From assembly GCA_038049695.1 (NCBI GenBank), contig CP142452.1, positions 69,507,501 through 69,571,500 of the forward strand: a DNA stretch of 64,000 bases. Reading direction: 5' to 3'. How positions within the stretch are numbered: position 1 is the stretch's first letter; each line of letters starts with the position of its first letter. Of the stretch, positions 41,301 through 48,156 are shown piece by piece. The stretch comes from Cinnamomum chago (Eukaryota; Streptophyta; Magnoliopsida; Laurales; Lauraceae). Below the pieces are notes generated by a model. That model had not been told where the DNA came from. It made no database searches and saw nothing but the letters and a program-made list of their open reading frames with translations. A program made the position numbers and the translations under genes.

Positions 41301-44300
41301 ACAATTCGAGTTGAAGAATCAAAGCCGATACACCACCGGTAAAAAAAAAAATTGTAGGATTGATCTCAAAATCATTCACAATGCATGGAGCAGAGATTTT
41401 CTCAAACATTATTTGTGGCATTTTCAATTCTTTTTGGAGTTTTTTTTATGAATATCAGTGAATTTTTAGAGATTTTAAAATATATATATATATAAAAATT
41501 TGCTGAGAATAACATCTCATTAATACAAACACACCTGCAACCCCAGCCCCAAAACAGAAAAACATGACCTGCATGCATGCAAGCACACCCATCAGCTAGG
41601 CCTCTCCGATCTAAAGCAAAACTATACATATAATTAGTCTTAAAATATAAAGTTACCATTTCAAAAAAATAAAAAGTACTAGTCTTAAAATTACCCAGTT
41701 TCTGATTCACATAGATAGGATAACTTATGATCAATCCCAACAGCAATTGCATCAATAGCACCGTCAATAACCAAAACTACACACTAATTATTTATCAAGG
41801 CATTAGGGCCAAACCTGGTCAAAACTTAAAAAGAACTATACAAAAGCAATAGGATTACAAAATTATTACTAATTAACCATGCATAAAATAAAAAGATACT
41901 ATCACGAACTGTTTGTGATTTTTTTCTCCCCTTCCTCGGAGGCTTCTTATGCCCAGTGCCACCATCAAGCTCCAAGCCAATGTCTTCTTTAAAATTTAGT
42001 GTCCTACAACGCTCTGCAAAAATCGGTAAGTGTGAATTTATGGACATGGGAATAAAATGAATGGGCAACCATAAGGCAAGAATGAAGAGAAATAATAATG
42101 CAGGTTTCAAACAGATAGATGATGCAGTGAGATGTACCTAGACTGCTTGGAATGATGGAACTATAATCCCAAGTGTTAATAGAAGAGAAAACGAATTTTA
42201 TGCATACACAGCAAATGACAGAAGAATTACAGCATGCTTTCATGCACTCATGGAAATATCAATCCGAATTCATACAGCATTCAAAAAGAGGGTGTTACTC
42301 CATTTCCCATACATACAATTGGAAGCTCAATCTTGTATAGGCATGGAAGAACATATGCATCTGAGAGGAACTATGAAGCTATTAGACTAGAAAGTATGGG
42401 CATCACTGCAGAGAAAGGTAAGAGCCGGTCAGAAAGTATCCCCCATACAAATTCCCATGCCTCTCGATTCCTGTTTCTCCCTTCATTTCAGTCATCTAAT
42501 AGATACCATATTAAACACAGAGAATGGGGAGTTTCAAGCATCCATTGTTCACAATCTCTAAACCTGACAACCATATGAGCATCACTACATAGAGAATTAA
42601 GAGCCAGTCAGAAAGTATCCCCCTTGCAAATACCCATGTCTCTCGATTCCTGTTTCTCCCTTCATTTCAGTCTTCTAAAAGATACTATATTAAACAGAAA
42701 ATGCGGCGTATCAAGCATCCATTGTGCACAATCTCTAAACCTGACAACTATGGTATTCAGTATGCATCATTTAAGTAGAAACATCACACAAACACAATGC
42801 AACAAAAGTTTCTGACAATGACAGTGAAGAAGAATGGCAAACCTGCATGAGCTGCAAATTGACTGGCTTTGACTGGTTTCTTACAAGCATTACAACTAAC
42901 CTGCATCAAAACATTAAACCTGCTCATGTCATAATATCTGAAGATCGTCATCATCAAAACCTTATCCCAACTATGTCGGGTGCTACATTCTATTTCTCCA
43001 TTCCAGCTACTTGAATATCTGAACATGATAATAAATTTAAAAGAAGTTAAGAAATTCTCAAATATTACCAGATTCAAAGGATCGGTCAATGGTTTGCAGT
43101 CAAATACATGCATATCTGCAATGAAAGTAGTATAGCAATGAAGTTAAGAAAATCCTCTACAAAAACAGCCAAAGAAATTTTAAGATAGAAACAATTATAA
43201 TATTAATAAAATTTCTCAGATATAAAGATGTAATTAATATATTTAAGAGAACAGTGACCTTAGAGAAGAATAAGATTAGTTACATATTAATCATTTCTAG
43301 CATCCACAATAAACCAGTCTTAGAATACAATGAAATATAAATTACAGGGTTGTAATAAAAGTATTAGCCAAATAACACTAATGTTTTCAGATTCCCAGAA
43401 TGAAATCCACTCACATTTATAGTTAATTAAAAAAAAGAAAGGAAAAAAGTGCTTCAATAAGCATAATAACTCTCAGTAAGCATGGATCCAAAAATCCTGA
43501 TCCTAACATAAATTTAGAAAGAAATATTTTATTTACCTTCTTCTTCAAGCAAATTTGCCTCATCTGCCTCATGCAACTCCCTATAGATAGATTGGGCAGC
43601 TAATTTCTCATGCTTCACTTCCTCTGCCAAAGAGACCATAGAGGTGGAACCCATTACCAAATCATCCAAAAGCATATATAAAATGAACCAATTTATAGCT
43701 CCCACTTTTAAAAATCCATGCAATGGACCCAACTAGGATGATCCAAACTGGTCATGGCACAAGCCTCACAAGAATTGGCACTCATCCAAATCTCAGTCCA
43801 ATGTCCCACTGTTGGATTGATCACATGTGATCGGATCCCCACGAATTGGCACTCATCCAAATTTCACTCCAATAAAAGCATGCCCCACCGTTGGATTGAT
43901 CACATGTAAAACACAAAACTTATTATTGAAAACATCATGTGTTTTATTTTACATGTGATAAAACAACAATTTTCCACATCAATTAAAGTGAGATTCTTTA
44001 TCAAGCCTTTACATTCATTGGTTTGTTATATGAGCAGCTTGGATTCATGAACGGTTGGCCCAATGTAAGGGTTTTGAAAAATGGAGCATACACCACTTTC
44101 AACCTATATGGACTCACACAAGTAAGTTGTTTTGTATTGCATACATACAACATAACCTGTGCAATTCAGATTGTAAAATAGAATCTTCGTTGCCATTAGA
44201 TTGGCATCGGCAAAAAATTGTTAAGATGCTAGTTGTTTTGTATCGCACACATACAGCATAACCTGTGCAATTCAGATTGTAAAATAGAATCTTTGTTGCC

Positions 44301-45048
44301 ATTAGCTTGACATCAGCTAAAATTATTAAGATGCCAAGAGGTGCAAATTGAACATGAGAAGCTTTTGAACACCCTAAAAATATGTTATGGATCTACAAAA
44401 ATCAGAATGTGCCGATCATAACTATGCAATCCGGTTCAGGGATAAAGCTATAAGTTATACATGTTACTGTCTCTAAAAGTTTTATTAACCAAACATAAAT
44501 CATGTCTACAGCTGATAACTAGGTTACAAATATTTTAGAATCAAGTATGAGAAAAAATACATCTCTTTCAGAAAAACAAGTGGGAAGGAAACCTCTAAAC
44601 ATAAGTTTGATAAAAAAGTAATATAAATAAAATAGGAAAAACCTATAGTTATGCAATGTTTTGAACTTTAATGTCTCTCACATCTGCTCCTATTAGACCG
44701 GATTTAGGAGAAAGATCATCCTAAGGACTTCTTTATCCCAACTGCCGCATACAGCAACAACCACTTACATGCTTGAATGACTGAAATAAGTTCATTTTTT
44801 CTTATATTATTCTCCTCTTGTTTGAATGTCTTCCATTTATAATGTAATGCTACAATTCTGCCTATTCAACTTGCCCAGAGGACAATGCAAGTTCCAAGTC
44901 GATCTTGTTTTCTAGTACATTTGTGAACTTACCACTTCCCAACACATTTCTAGAGAACTTTCATACCTGCTGTTGCTTCAGGAAAGTTTCCTGATGTGAG
45001 AAGCCTAGCCAGGACTGCCATTCTCCCCCTTCCAAGTGTACATACCAT
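15208..45048 (-). CDS. Conserved plant protein with SGF11/ataxin-7-like C2HC zinc finger, 11 coding exons
   Basis: Joined coding exons: 45048-44967, 43623-43537, 43115-43069, 42900-42843, 42013-41900, 39582-39472, 38624-38513, 37369-37275, 34336-34122, 21292-21073, 15233-15208. They sum to 1167 nt (388 residues plus TAG), every intron is GT-AG and all phases agree. The start MVCTLGRGRMAVLARLL is the conserved N-terminus I remember for this family. Residues 75-94 form a finger C75-x2-C78-x11-H90-x3-C94, as in SGF11 and the first finger of ataxin-7, which are SAGA deubiquitinase-module proteins. A basic tract HKKPPRKGRKK (113-123) follows and could be a nuclear signal. Further conserved blocks are SEKRTKL (exon 7), LATKMYHSQRN (exon 9) and KPDQILAQSS (exon 10). 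No other domain is recognised. A chromatin or transcription role is inferred from the finger alone; the family is uncharacterised as far as I know. Exon 5 donor and exon 6 acceptor are the least certain junctions. Confidence 0.85.
15541..15728. repeat. Three tandem units of 64-66 bp, intron 10
   Basis: Units begin TAAGGTTAT at 15541, 15605 and 15671 and share TGCCAAGAA(C/A)CAC, CACATG/CACAAG and ATACATGAAGCAAGG. They lie 300 bp from the terminal exon. Confidence 0.9.
16560..16870. repeat. G-rich, C-poor minisatellite, intron 10
   Basis: About 310 bp of irregular repeats of GGAAGTGGAAGGGGTTGG-like units, nearly without C on the plus strand. The complement gives spurious Pro/Ser/Phe-rich frames. 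Confidence 0.85.
16993..17600. mobile_element. 608-bp Mutator-like non-autonomous element, family M copy 1, intron 10
   Basis: Inverted ends GGGAAATTCT/AGAATTTCCC and 9-bp target duplications AAAGCCCAA / AAAGCCAAA (16984-16992, 17601-17609; one mismatch) indicate Mutator. Subterminal ACCCATAA, TGCACGGGGTTTC and GTGCACCTCTTTA(T/A)GTGCA repeats are shared with the copy at 60582-61332. The interior 17229-17510 holds two GC-rich units (GTGGGGCAGAGAGGGGAG, GATGGGGCGGCCATC) about 170 bp apart, origin unknown. Confidence 0.8.
18205..18300 (-). mobile_element. tRNA-derived SINE-like fragment, intron 10
   Basis: The minus strand has GGTTGGTCTATTGGTCAAGA (A-box-like) and, about 40 nt on, GGGATCGATCCC (B-box-like). 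Ends and duplications are not clear. Confidence 0.4.
18880..19740 (-). pseudogene. L1-type LINE remnant: zf-RVT and RNase H region, intron 10
   Basis: Reading from 19740 down: CPMCLAAAESVDHLVPNC (zinc-binding in reverse transcriptase motif C-x2-C...ES-x-DHL...C), then MIWTIWKEMNECCFGGRSFD (the IW-IW-ERN-R-F motif), then VDKLNFDGSAISNPDIA (RNase H start) and a KAELLAL block. Order and spacing are those of a plant L1 polyprotein C-terminus; frames shift between blocks. Confidence 0.75.
19918..20300. repeat. Diverged tandem repeat, about 226-bp period, intron 10
   Basis: Units begin (A/T)AGAGGTGC(T/C)AAAACAT at about 19923 and 20148 and share GGCA-ACA-ATG and CACTACAACT(T)AAGGG. Confidence 0.65.
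21073..21292 (-). CDS. Coding exon 10 (aa 308-381)
   Basis: 220 nt between acceptor GGAAAACAG and donor GTAGTT, reading KNAYSLHVLQKPDQILAQSS and ending YNSTPYSFPGNSG. KPDQILAQSS and PYSFxGNSG are conserved family blocks. The phase-0 entry matches exon 9 and the phase-1 exit matches the terminal exon. Confidence 0.88.
22438..22955. repeat. Diverged direct repeat R, copy 1 (intron 9)
   Basis: Counterpart of 32270-32890. It contains no recognisable coding motif or LTR-type TG...CA ends. The PBS-like site at 23117 is 160 bp beyond its right edge. Confidence 0.8.
23117..23700 (+). pseudogene. Possible LTR-retrotransposon PBS and gag remnant
   Basis: TGGTATCAAAGC (23117-23128) matches the initiator-tRNA-Met primer site with one change. 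Forty bases on, MPPKSATQEEPVGH and a Trp/Asp/Arg-rich stretch resemble the start of plant Ty3-type gag. EFLDSFIWIVGTGSS near 23480 may correspond to the EFLDWL motif. Stops are frequent and no protease or RT follows. Confidence 0.35.
26688..27046 (+). mobile_element. Cassandra TRIM solo LTR with 5S rRNA-like domain
   Basis: The 359-bp LTR starts TGTGACACC and ends GGTTGTGACA. Perfect 5-bp target duplications ATGGG flank it (26683-26687, 27047-27051). Positions 26904-26997 resemble 5S rRNA: CCGGATCCCAT, GTTAAGCATGCTCGGG (A box), CAGTACTAGGATGGGTGACC (intermediate element and C box) and GGAAGTCC. Cassandra elements are defined by this 5S sequence in their LTRs. No internal domain or second LTR is present, so it is a solo LTR. 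It interrupts the LINE RT between the GEF and LH-x-G-x-ALSP motifs. Confidence 0.92.
26904..26997 (+). other. 5S rRNA-like promoter domain of the Cassandra LTR
   Basis: The Pol III internal control region is well preserved, but the first 25 or so and last 10 or so bases of a 5S gene are replaced, so this is not a 5S rRNA gene. Confidence 0.85.
27734..28478. mobile_element. 745-bp non-autonomous hAT-like element inside the LINE
   Basis: It is flanked by perfect 8-bp duplications TTTCTATG (27726-27733 and 28479-28486). The ends are short inverted repeats CATAGTT / AACTATG. The interior is AT-rich with repeated ATGATTCG/GATTCAT motifs and no coding. Removing it restores the LINE frame ...LQVDG-like text. 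An 8-bp duplication fits hAT. Confidence 0.8.
28665..28735 (-). repeat. tRNA-like fragment adjoining the LINE end
   Basis: The minus strand has TAGCATAGTTGGAAGG (A-box-like) and, about 35 nt on, GATGCAGGTTTAAGT (B-box-like). It is probably SINE or tRNA derived; not a functional tRNA. Confidence 0.3.
29571..29914 (-). pseudogene. 5'-truncated RTE-clade LINE 3' end
   Basis: The complement reads VAEMRMLRW-like text, then VDGPSN*SGRPKRIWIEV, DRLEWQNKIHSGTRL and a terminal GCTTTGATGATGATAAC. This is the C-terminus and tail of the same LINE type as 24028-28660, in the opposite orientation, with several stops. Confidence 0.75.
31209..31350. repeat. 72-bp tandem duplication in intron 9
   Basis: Units start GAAATTCCAAATCAGCTGA at 31209 and 31281 and share the GTTTGGAG(A/G)CCAAACTAAAA block. 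Confidence 0.85.
32270..32890. repeat. Diverged direct repeat R, copy 2 (intron 9)
   Basis: It shares long blocks with 22438-22955: GTTACCTATTTTAAAA, ATGGACAGGATTAGAAT, GTGAGGCTGAATCTTCCAAC and AGCAGTCCTA. Identity is perhaps 75-80 percent with indels, same orientation, about 9.83 kb apart. The nature of the repeat is unknown. Confidence 0.8.
33985..34045 (-). repeat. tRNA-like fragment (SINE or tRNA relic)
   Basis: The minus strand reads GTTGCAATCACAAGGTTGCA followed by GGTTTAATCC, similar to an anticodon arm and B box. A related piece is at 28665-28735. The acceptor stem is not closed, so it is not a tRNA gene. Confidence 0.3.
34122..34336 (-). CDS. Coding exon 9 (aa 236-307)
   Basis: 215 nt between acceptor AAACAG and donor GTGTGC. 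It opens APVPLATKMYHSQRNHLRTA and ends QNAQLDHMPQK. The block LATKMYHSQRN is among the most conserved in the family. It is followed by the 12.8-kb intron 9. Confidence 0.85.
34653..35857. mobile_element. 1.2-kb TIR element with GC-rich interior, possible gene-capturing element
   Basis: Left end GGGCTGTTTGGTAAATTTAC is inverted at the right end as GGCCAGTTTGGGAAATTTAC, both followed by TTGTA. The outer parts are AT-rich, while 35090-35580 is GC-richer and Pro/Ser- or Gly/Arg-rich in translation without a recognised domain. Captured host sequence is possible. It sits in intron 8. Confidence 0.5.
35858..36188. mobile_element. 331-bp TIR MITE in intron 8
   Basis: Terminal inverted repeats of about 60 bp: GGCCTGTTTGGTAACTT at each end, then the GTGAAGTGAG and GAAGCCTCAA blocks and GAGACAC. 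Its left end abuts the right end of the next element. A target duplication is not clear, so the superfamily is open (hAT- or Harbinger-like ends). Confidence 0.75.
36280..36605 (+). pseudogene. LINE RNase H-like fragment in intron 8
   Basis: The translation shows LAGTGDTNRAEVLSMRGRL near 36325-36390 and RTNKEADNLAKLAAEKGS in another frame near 36555-36605. These correspond to the GxxxNAEL...AL and NKxAD-LAK motifs at the two ends of the RNase H domain of plant non-LTR elements. Frameshifts separate the parts. Confidence 0.5.
37275..37369 (-). CDS. Coding exon 8 (aa 204-236)
   Basis: 95 nt between acceptor TGTCCTTGTAG and donor GTAAGG, reading IAAEPLPVADCLEKICGV and TTKMGTSCQDAVT. The IAAE start continues the KRTKL block of exon 7, as in homologues. 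Homologues I recall carry additional sequence between this and the next exon, so one more in-frame exon in intron 8 cannot be excluded. Confidence 0.72.
38229..38313. repeat. (CT)n microsatellite, about 85 bp, intron 7
   Basis: An almost pure TC run with one TCTATC break. On the gene strand it reads (GA)n and creates an artefactual Arg-Glu repeat in translation. Confidence 0.95.
38513..38624 (-). CDS. Coding exon 7 (aa 167-204)
   Basis: 112 nt between acceptor CTTTCTTCAG and donor GTATGT, reading ALTLINGTLVTDGSGVSIG and ending MSPSEKRTKL. The SEKRTKL block matches the PxKRSKL motif of homologues and may be a basic nuclear-targeting motif. It ends phase 2. Confidence 0.82.
39472..39582 (-). 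CDS. Coding exon 6 with NAGNAG acceptor (aa 130-167)
   Basis: It encodes VVEQERSESIDGDETAAEL and on to SLSREAK, serine- and acid-rich. The acceptor is CACCAGCAG, a tandem NAGNAG site: use of the first AG starts the exon at 39582, use of the second at 39579, one residue shorter. The donor is GTAATC. Confidence 0.75.
40480..41010 (-). pseudogene. L1-type LINE remnant (RNase H region) in intron 5
   Basis: Reading down from about 41010 the minus strand gives VEWLKLNLDGFALGKPGQAG, matching the WxKLNxDGxxxGNPGxAG opening of the RNase H-like domain found at the C-terminus of plant L1 LINE polyproteins. Stops and shifts follow. It is not a host gene. Confidence 0.6.
41900..42013 (-). CDS. Coding exon 5: last zinc ligand and basic tract (aa 92-130)
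   Basis: After acceptor TTTGCAG the exon reads ERCRTLNFKEDIGLELDGG and on to HKKPPRKGRKKSQTVRD. It supplies C94 and the basic tract. The donor GTATCT (complement of 41894-41899) is chosen because it keeps phase 1; an alternative phase-1 donor GTGATA six bases earlier would drop two residues. Confidence 0.78.
42400..42757. repeat. 179-bp tandem duplication in intron 4
   Basis: Units start GCATCACT at 42400 and 42579 and share CTCTCGATTCCTGTTTCTCC, TTCATTTCAGTC and CACAATCTCTAAACCTGACA. Divergence is about 10 percent. Both lie inside the intron that splits the zinc finger. Confidence 0.88.
42843..42900 (-). CDS. Coding exon 4, most of the zinc finger (aa 73-92)
   Basis: This 58-nt exon encodes VSCNACKKPVKASQFAAHA, holding C75, C78 and H90 of the C2HC finger. 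The last ligand, C94, is in the next exon, so an intron of 829 bp splits the finger. Acceptor GATGCAG, donor GTTTGC. Confidence 0.88.
42940..42990 (-). mobile_element. Possible RTE LINE 3' tip in intron 3
   Basis: The plus strand reads GTCATCATCAAAACCTTATC and CCAACTATGTCGGG, the complement of the GTTGGGACAA-x-GCTTTGATGATGA tail seen in the intact LINE end at 28630-28660. It fills part of a 168-bp intron. Confidence 0.35.
43069..43115 (-). CDS. Coding exon 3, 47-nt small exon (aa 57-72)
   Basis: The acceptor TTGCAG and donor GTAATA enclose 47 nt reading DMHVFDCKPLTDPLNL. It directly precedes the zinc finger and supplies the conserved DMHVF...PL(T/A)DPL block. Its small size makes it easy to miss. 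Confidence 0.85.
43537..43623 (-). CDS. Coding exon 2 (aa 28-57)
   Basis: The acceptor TTTGGCAG and donor GTAAAT bound 87 nt encoding EEVKHEKLAAQSIYRELHE and then ADEANLLEEE. The exon is acidic and helical, highly conserved in the plant family I recognise, and joins exon 1 in phase 1 and exon 3 in phase 1. Confidence 0.85.
43772..43907. repeat. About 70-bp tandem duplication in intron 1
   Basis: Units begin GAATTGGCACTCATCCAAAT at 43772 and 43843 and both end with GTTGGATTGATCACATGT. They lie just upstream of coding exon 2. Confidence 0.8.
44126..44335. repeat. 106-bp tandem duplication in intron 1
   Basis: Unit 1 begins at 44126 with GTTGTTTTGTATTGC, unit 2 at 44232 with GTTGTTTTGTATCGC. 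They share AACCTGTGCAATTCAGATTG and the AAAATAGAATCTT block, with a few substitutions. Confidence 0.85.
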
Positions 45049-45114
45049 TGAGACAAGGGATGAACTATCTTATCAACAATATAAGGTTAAGCAAGACGTC
45101 AGACGTCAGACTCC
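44967..45114 (-). CDS. Exon 2: end of 5' leader plus coding exon 1 (aa 1-28)
   Basis: The acceptor TTTATGCAG at 45115 and following gives 66 nt of leader, then the ATG at 45048-45046. It encodes MVCTLGRGRMAVLARLL and onward to EATA, and ends phase 1 at donor GTATGA. This is the first ATG in the exon that opens the conserved protein, so the start is preferred. Confidence 0.75.
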
Positions 45115-45920
45115 CTGCATAAAGAATAGTTCTCTTTTCTAAGAAATAAATAAGATATTAAACTCAAGTACTACAGTATATAGTTAGCCGTCTAGTAACA
45201 ATATTTCAAAAACAAATAGCTCTTATAAAAAAGATGATATTACACAGTGGAAGCTGGATTAAAGAAGCTACAAATTAGTAGACAAATTGTCAATACTTCC
45301 TGTTATAATATACGTAAAATACTGCACATATATAATAATCAATTATTGGAAAATAAAGCATACAATCAAAAGAGAGCCATAAAATGTGGCAGGCAATACT
45401 ATAAAATGTTGTAGCATAATACTATTTATTCTCTCATAAAAGTGGGTACAATAGAATAAGATATGAAGGGTTCAAATATTGTAGTGTATGTTCCACCGTT
45501 ATTCATAACCTCCATACATAAACCCGTGCCAACCCACTGAATATGTTTAGTTGTTTACATCTTTATTGAGTTACGAATGTATGTTGCAAAGAACAACAAT
45601 GCATGGCAGAGCATGACAAAACCAAGCCTTTTTGTTTTTGTTTTTGGTTTTTTTTTTTTTCTACTGGGAACATGATTTGAACTGATGCAGGCCAAACCCA
45701 TGACCATGGGTCGACATGGCCCATTAGGCATAGCCCAAAGGCCCAACAGGACCAACTACTTAATTAGGAGTCTTTAAATTTTGGATTTAGTTTGATTCTT
45801 TCAGCAGATTTCTGGGAGCTGTTGTTTCCATTTTTATAAAAGAAGATTTAGGGAATTAGAATCCAACTAGGAAAAGGACATCTTATCCCATCCTATATAT
45901 ATATATATATATATATATAG

Positions 45921-46056
45921 TGGGGGGATCACACAGGCTGCAGCCTGTGTTATCACAGGCTGCACGCACACGTGCGAGGGCCCAGGGCCTCTGCCCACAC
46001 GTGTGACACAGGCTGCAGCCTGTGATAACATAGGCTGCAGCCTGTGGGATCCCACC
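45921..46056. mobile_element. Palindromic hairpin element (foldback MITE) in the leader intron
   Basis: Arms of about 55 bp are inverted copies of each other, from TGGGGGGATCACACAGG at the left to CTGTGGGATCCCACC at the right. Within them the 18-bp self-palindrome CACAGGCTGCAGCCTGTG or a one-base variant recurs three times. (AT)n lies on both sides, so the insertion target was probably an AT microsatellite. Confidence 0.75.
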
Positions 46057-47724
46057 TCATATATATATTTGTAATCCCCCATGGGAAGGATCGCCTTTCA
46101 TTATTCAATAAAGAATTTGTTCAGTATCTCTTTGATTGTGAGTGCCTCTCTTCAATTGAAAGCTCTTGTTCCCTTGAGGATTTGGGCAATCCCGTTGTGG
46201 AGTTGGTCTATTTTGTTTGTAGATTACGTCATGGGCCCTCAACCTCAAGGTTGATATAGTAAGCACCTTCTACTCTGCCACAGGCTCTTGTCCAAAACCA
46301 AGCATGAGTAGTCTAAAATGTCATAAATACCAAAATATAACCTACTTTGCATGTTTGATTGCTCCTACTTTGTTCTTCTCCCAATGCATAAATTTTCAAA
46401 GACTATGAAGCTATCTCAAATGCAAGTCACCTATGTATTGTATGGGCTATGGAACTTAACATAAGGGATACTGTTACAGCATAAGGTATTTCACAGTTTT
46501 ATTCTAAAAAAAGCACACCACATACAAAATGACTACTTGACCAAATCACACAGTCGACTCGGGTAGTTAATGAGCAGAGACCAAGTGTCATATCTCAAAA
46601 GTTAAGTGAAGAGTATCACCTAAGTAAACAAAACGTTGAACACAAAAGAAATTCTTGCACCAAAGATATCAGGGATTCCTTCAACAAATAGTTTGCAACA
46701 AAATCGTATATCCTGCAAAGAAAATGCCTTGGCACCTAAAATTTAACAAAAATCAGCATCAGCAAAGATAAAATTTAAATTAAAGTCACAGCAAAAATCA
46801 TTTGCTTACGTAGAATCTTTTTTTTTTTTTACCTTCTAATCATAAAGCACATAAATGGTTGGTCAGACTTACAATGAAGCAATCCAAAGTGACATGTTAA
46901 ATTGTAAAGTAGCAGACAACAAACCTAAAACAGGGCAAAGTGAAAAAGTAAAATTCACAGGCCACAGCCAATCCCAAATTTTTTATGAACGTGGTGATTC
47001 TGATGATAAGTCCAATATGATCTGTTCATAAGAAAAAAAAGCATTATAAAAGACTCAGTCCTCAATGCCTCTCTTTTAATAGCAGCATTTCAACAGGACC
47101 AATCCTTCCGAGAAACATACTAGACAAGCTTGGTCTGATAACCTATTTTATCAACATCAAAATACTAAGTAACTTTGGTGTATCAGCGTCAAATGTGAAG
47201 ACAAATCTATTCCCCTACCAACTTCATTGGCTCTGCTTGTTGGGCAACATGTTTGGGATTTGGATGTAACAAAACCTACAGTGAGGAATTCTTTTCATCA
47301 AAAGAGGGGTCCTTTTAATTCCTTTCAAGCAGTAGCATATGAACTAATAACCAAAGATCGCATTTTTGAATGAACGAACAAAAGGAGACAACACCAGAAA
47401 TGAAATTCGTTCGGTGAGATTCCAATTCGACTCGAAAAAAAATCCAGAAACATTCAAATGAAAGTAAATGCGATCACGTGACCAAGATAATAACAAGCAG
47501 CAAAGCATCAAACGCTGATGTATAGAGATCAACTCATCAGAGAAGTCAGAGAACAATCTAAAAGAAAAACGGAAGTAGAATCCATGTATGGAGCTCTAGT
47601 AATATGAATCGAAACGAGATGCTTACATCGGTTCGAACGAGGGAGATGATGATGAGATCGCTCGAAAAAAGATGGAGCGAATCGATTGAAGAATGCCGAT
47701 TTGTTTTGCTGAAGATCAAAGTAG

Positions 47725-47758
47725 AAACCCTAGAAATTGGGGGGAAATGAAAACCCTA
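47725..47758 (-). promoter_or_regulatory. Two telo-box sequences in the leader
   Basis: AAACCCTA occurs on the plus strand at 47725-47732 and 47751-47758, that is CTAGGGTTT on the gene strand. This element is common just around the start of plant housekeeping and translation-related genes, supporting a broadly expressed gene. Function here is inferred. Confidence 0.45.
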
Positions 47759-47773
47759 GGTATGATCTCTTTC

Positions 47774-47775
<2 letters not shown>

Positions 47776-47807
<32 letters not shown>
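47776..47807. repeat. (GA)16 microsatellite in the 5' end of the gene
   Basis: It reads (CT)16 on the gene strand, beside further CT-rich sequence. Such CT tracts (Y patches) are typical near plant transcription starts. Confidence 0.9.
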
Positions 47808-47811
<4 letters not shown>

Positions 47812-47974
47812 AAAGGAAGAGAGGGCGGAGACATGAAAGTAGGCGCAGATTAGCGTCGTGCGCGAAGGCTTGTGAGTTCACCGAGTCCGTTAACTAGAGT
47901 GGCGATTCCTAACCCGACCTGTCAACCCGGCATGAACTCGAGAGGCGATTCCCCTGCCCTAAAACCCAACCCAA

Positions 47975-48100
47975 CCCAACCGTAAAAACATTGGCTACTT
48001 TTGAGACTTTTGAAACCGCCCCTCCCCCTACAAACTGCCCAACCGTAAAAACATTGGCTACTTTTGGGACTTTTGAAACCGCCCCTGCCCCTACAAACTG
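47975..48100. repeat. 63-bp tandem duplication upstream of the gene
   Basis: Two units (47975-48037 and 48038-48100) share CCAACCGTAAAAACATTGGC, then CTTTTG(A/G)GACTTTTGAAACC and a GCCCCT-rich end, with about three differences. They sit within about 300 bp of the presumed transcription start. Confidence 0.85.
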
Positions 48101-48156
48101 CTAAAAGGGGATCAATCAAGAAGGCTTTTGTGTCATTTCAACGCTTTTTTTGTTAA

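Larger units (their letters stand above)
47627..47830 (-). other. 5' leader exon 1 of the zinc-finger gene (upper edge approximate)
   Basis: A donor GTAAGC (complement of 47621-47626) ends a stretch typical of a plant 5' leader: CT-rich, with a (CT)16 run and telo-box sequences. The next exon with an acceptor is at 45114, giving a 2.5-kb leader intron. No transcript evidence is available, so the transcription start (somewhere about 47.76-47.85 kb) is a guess. No convincing TATA box lies upstream. Confidence 0.5.
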
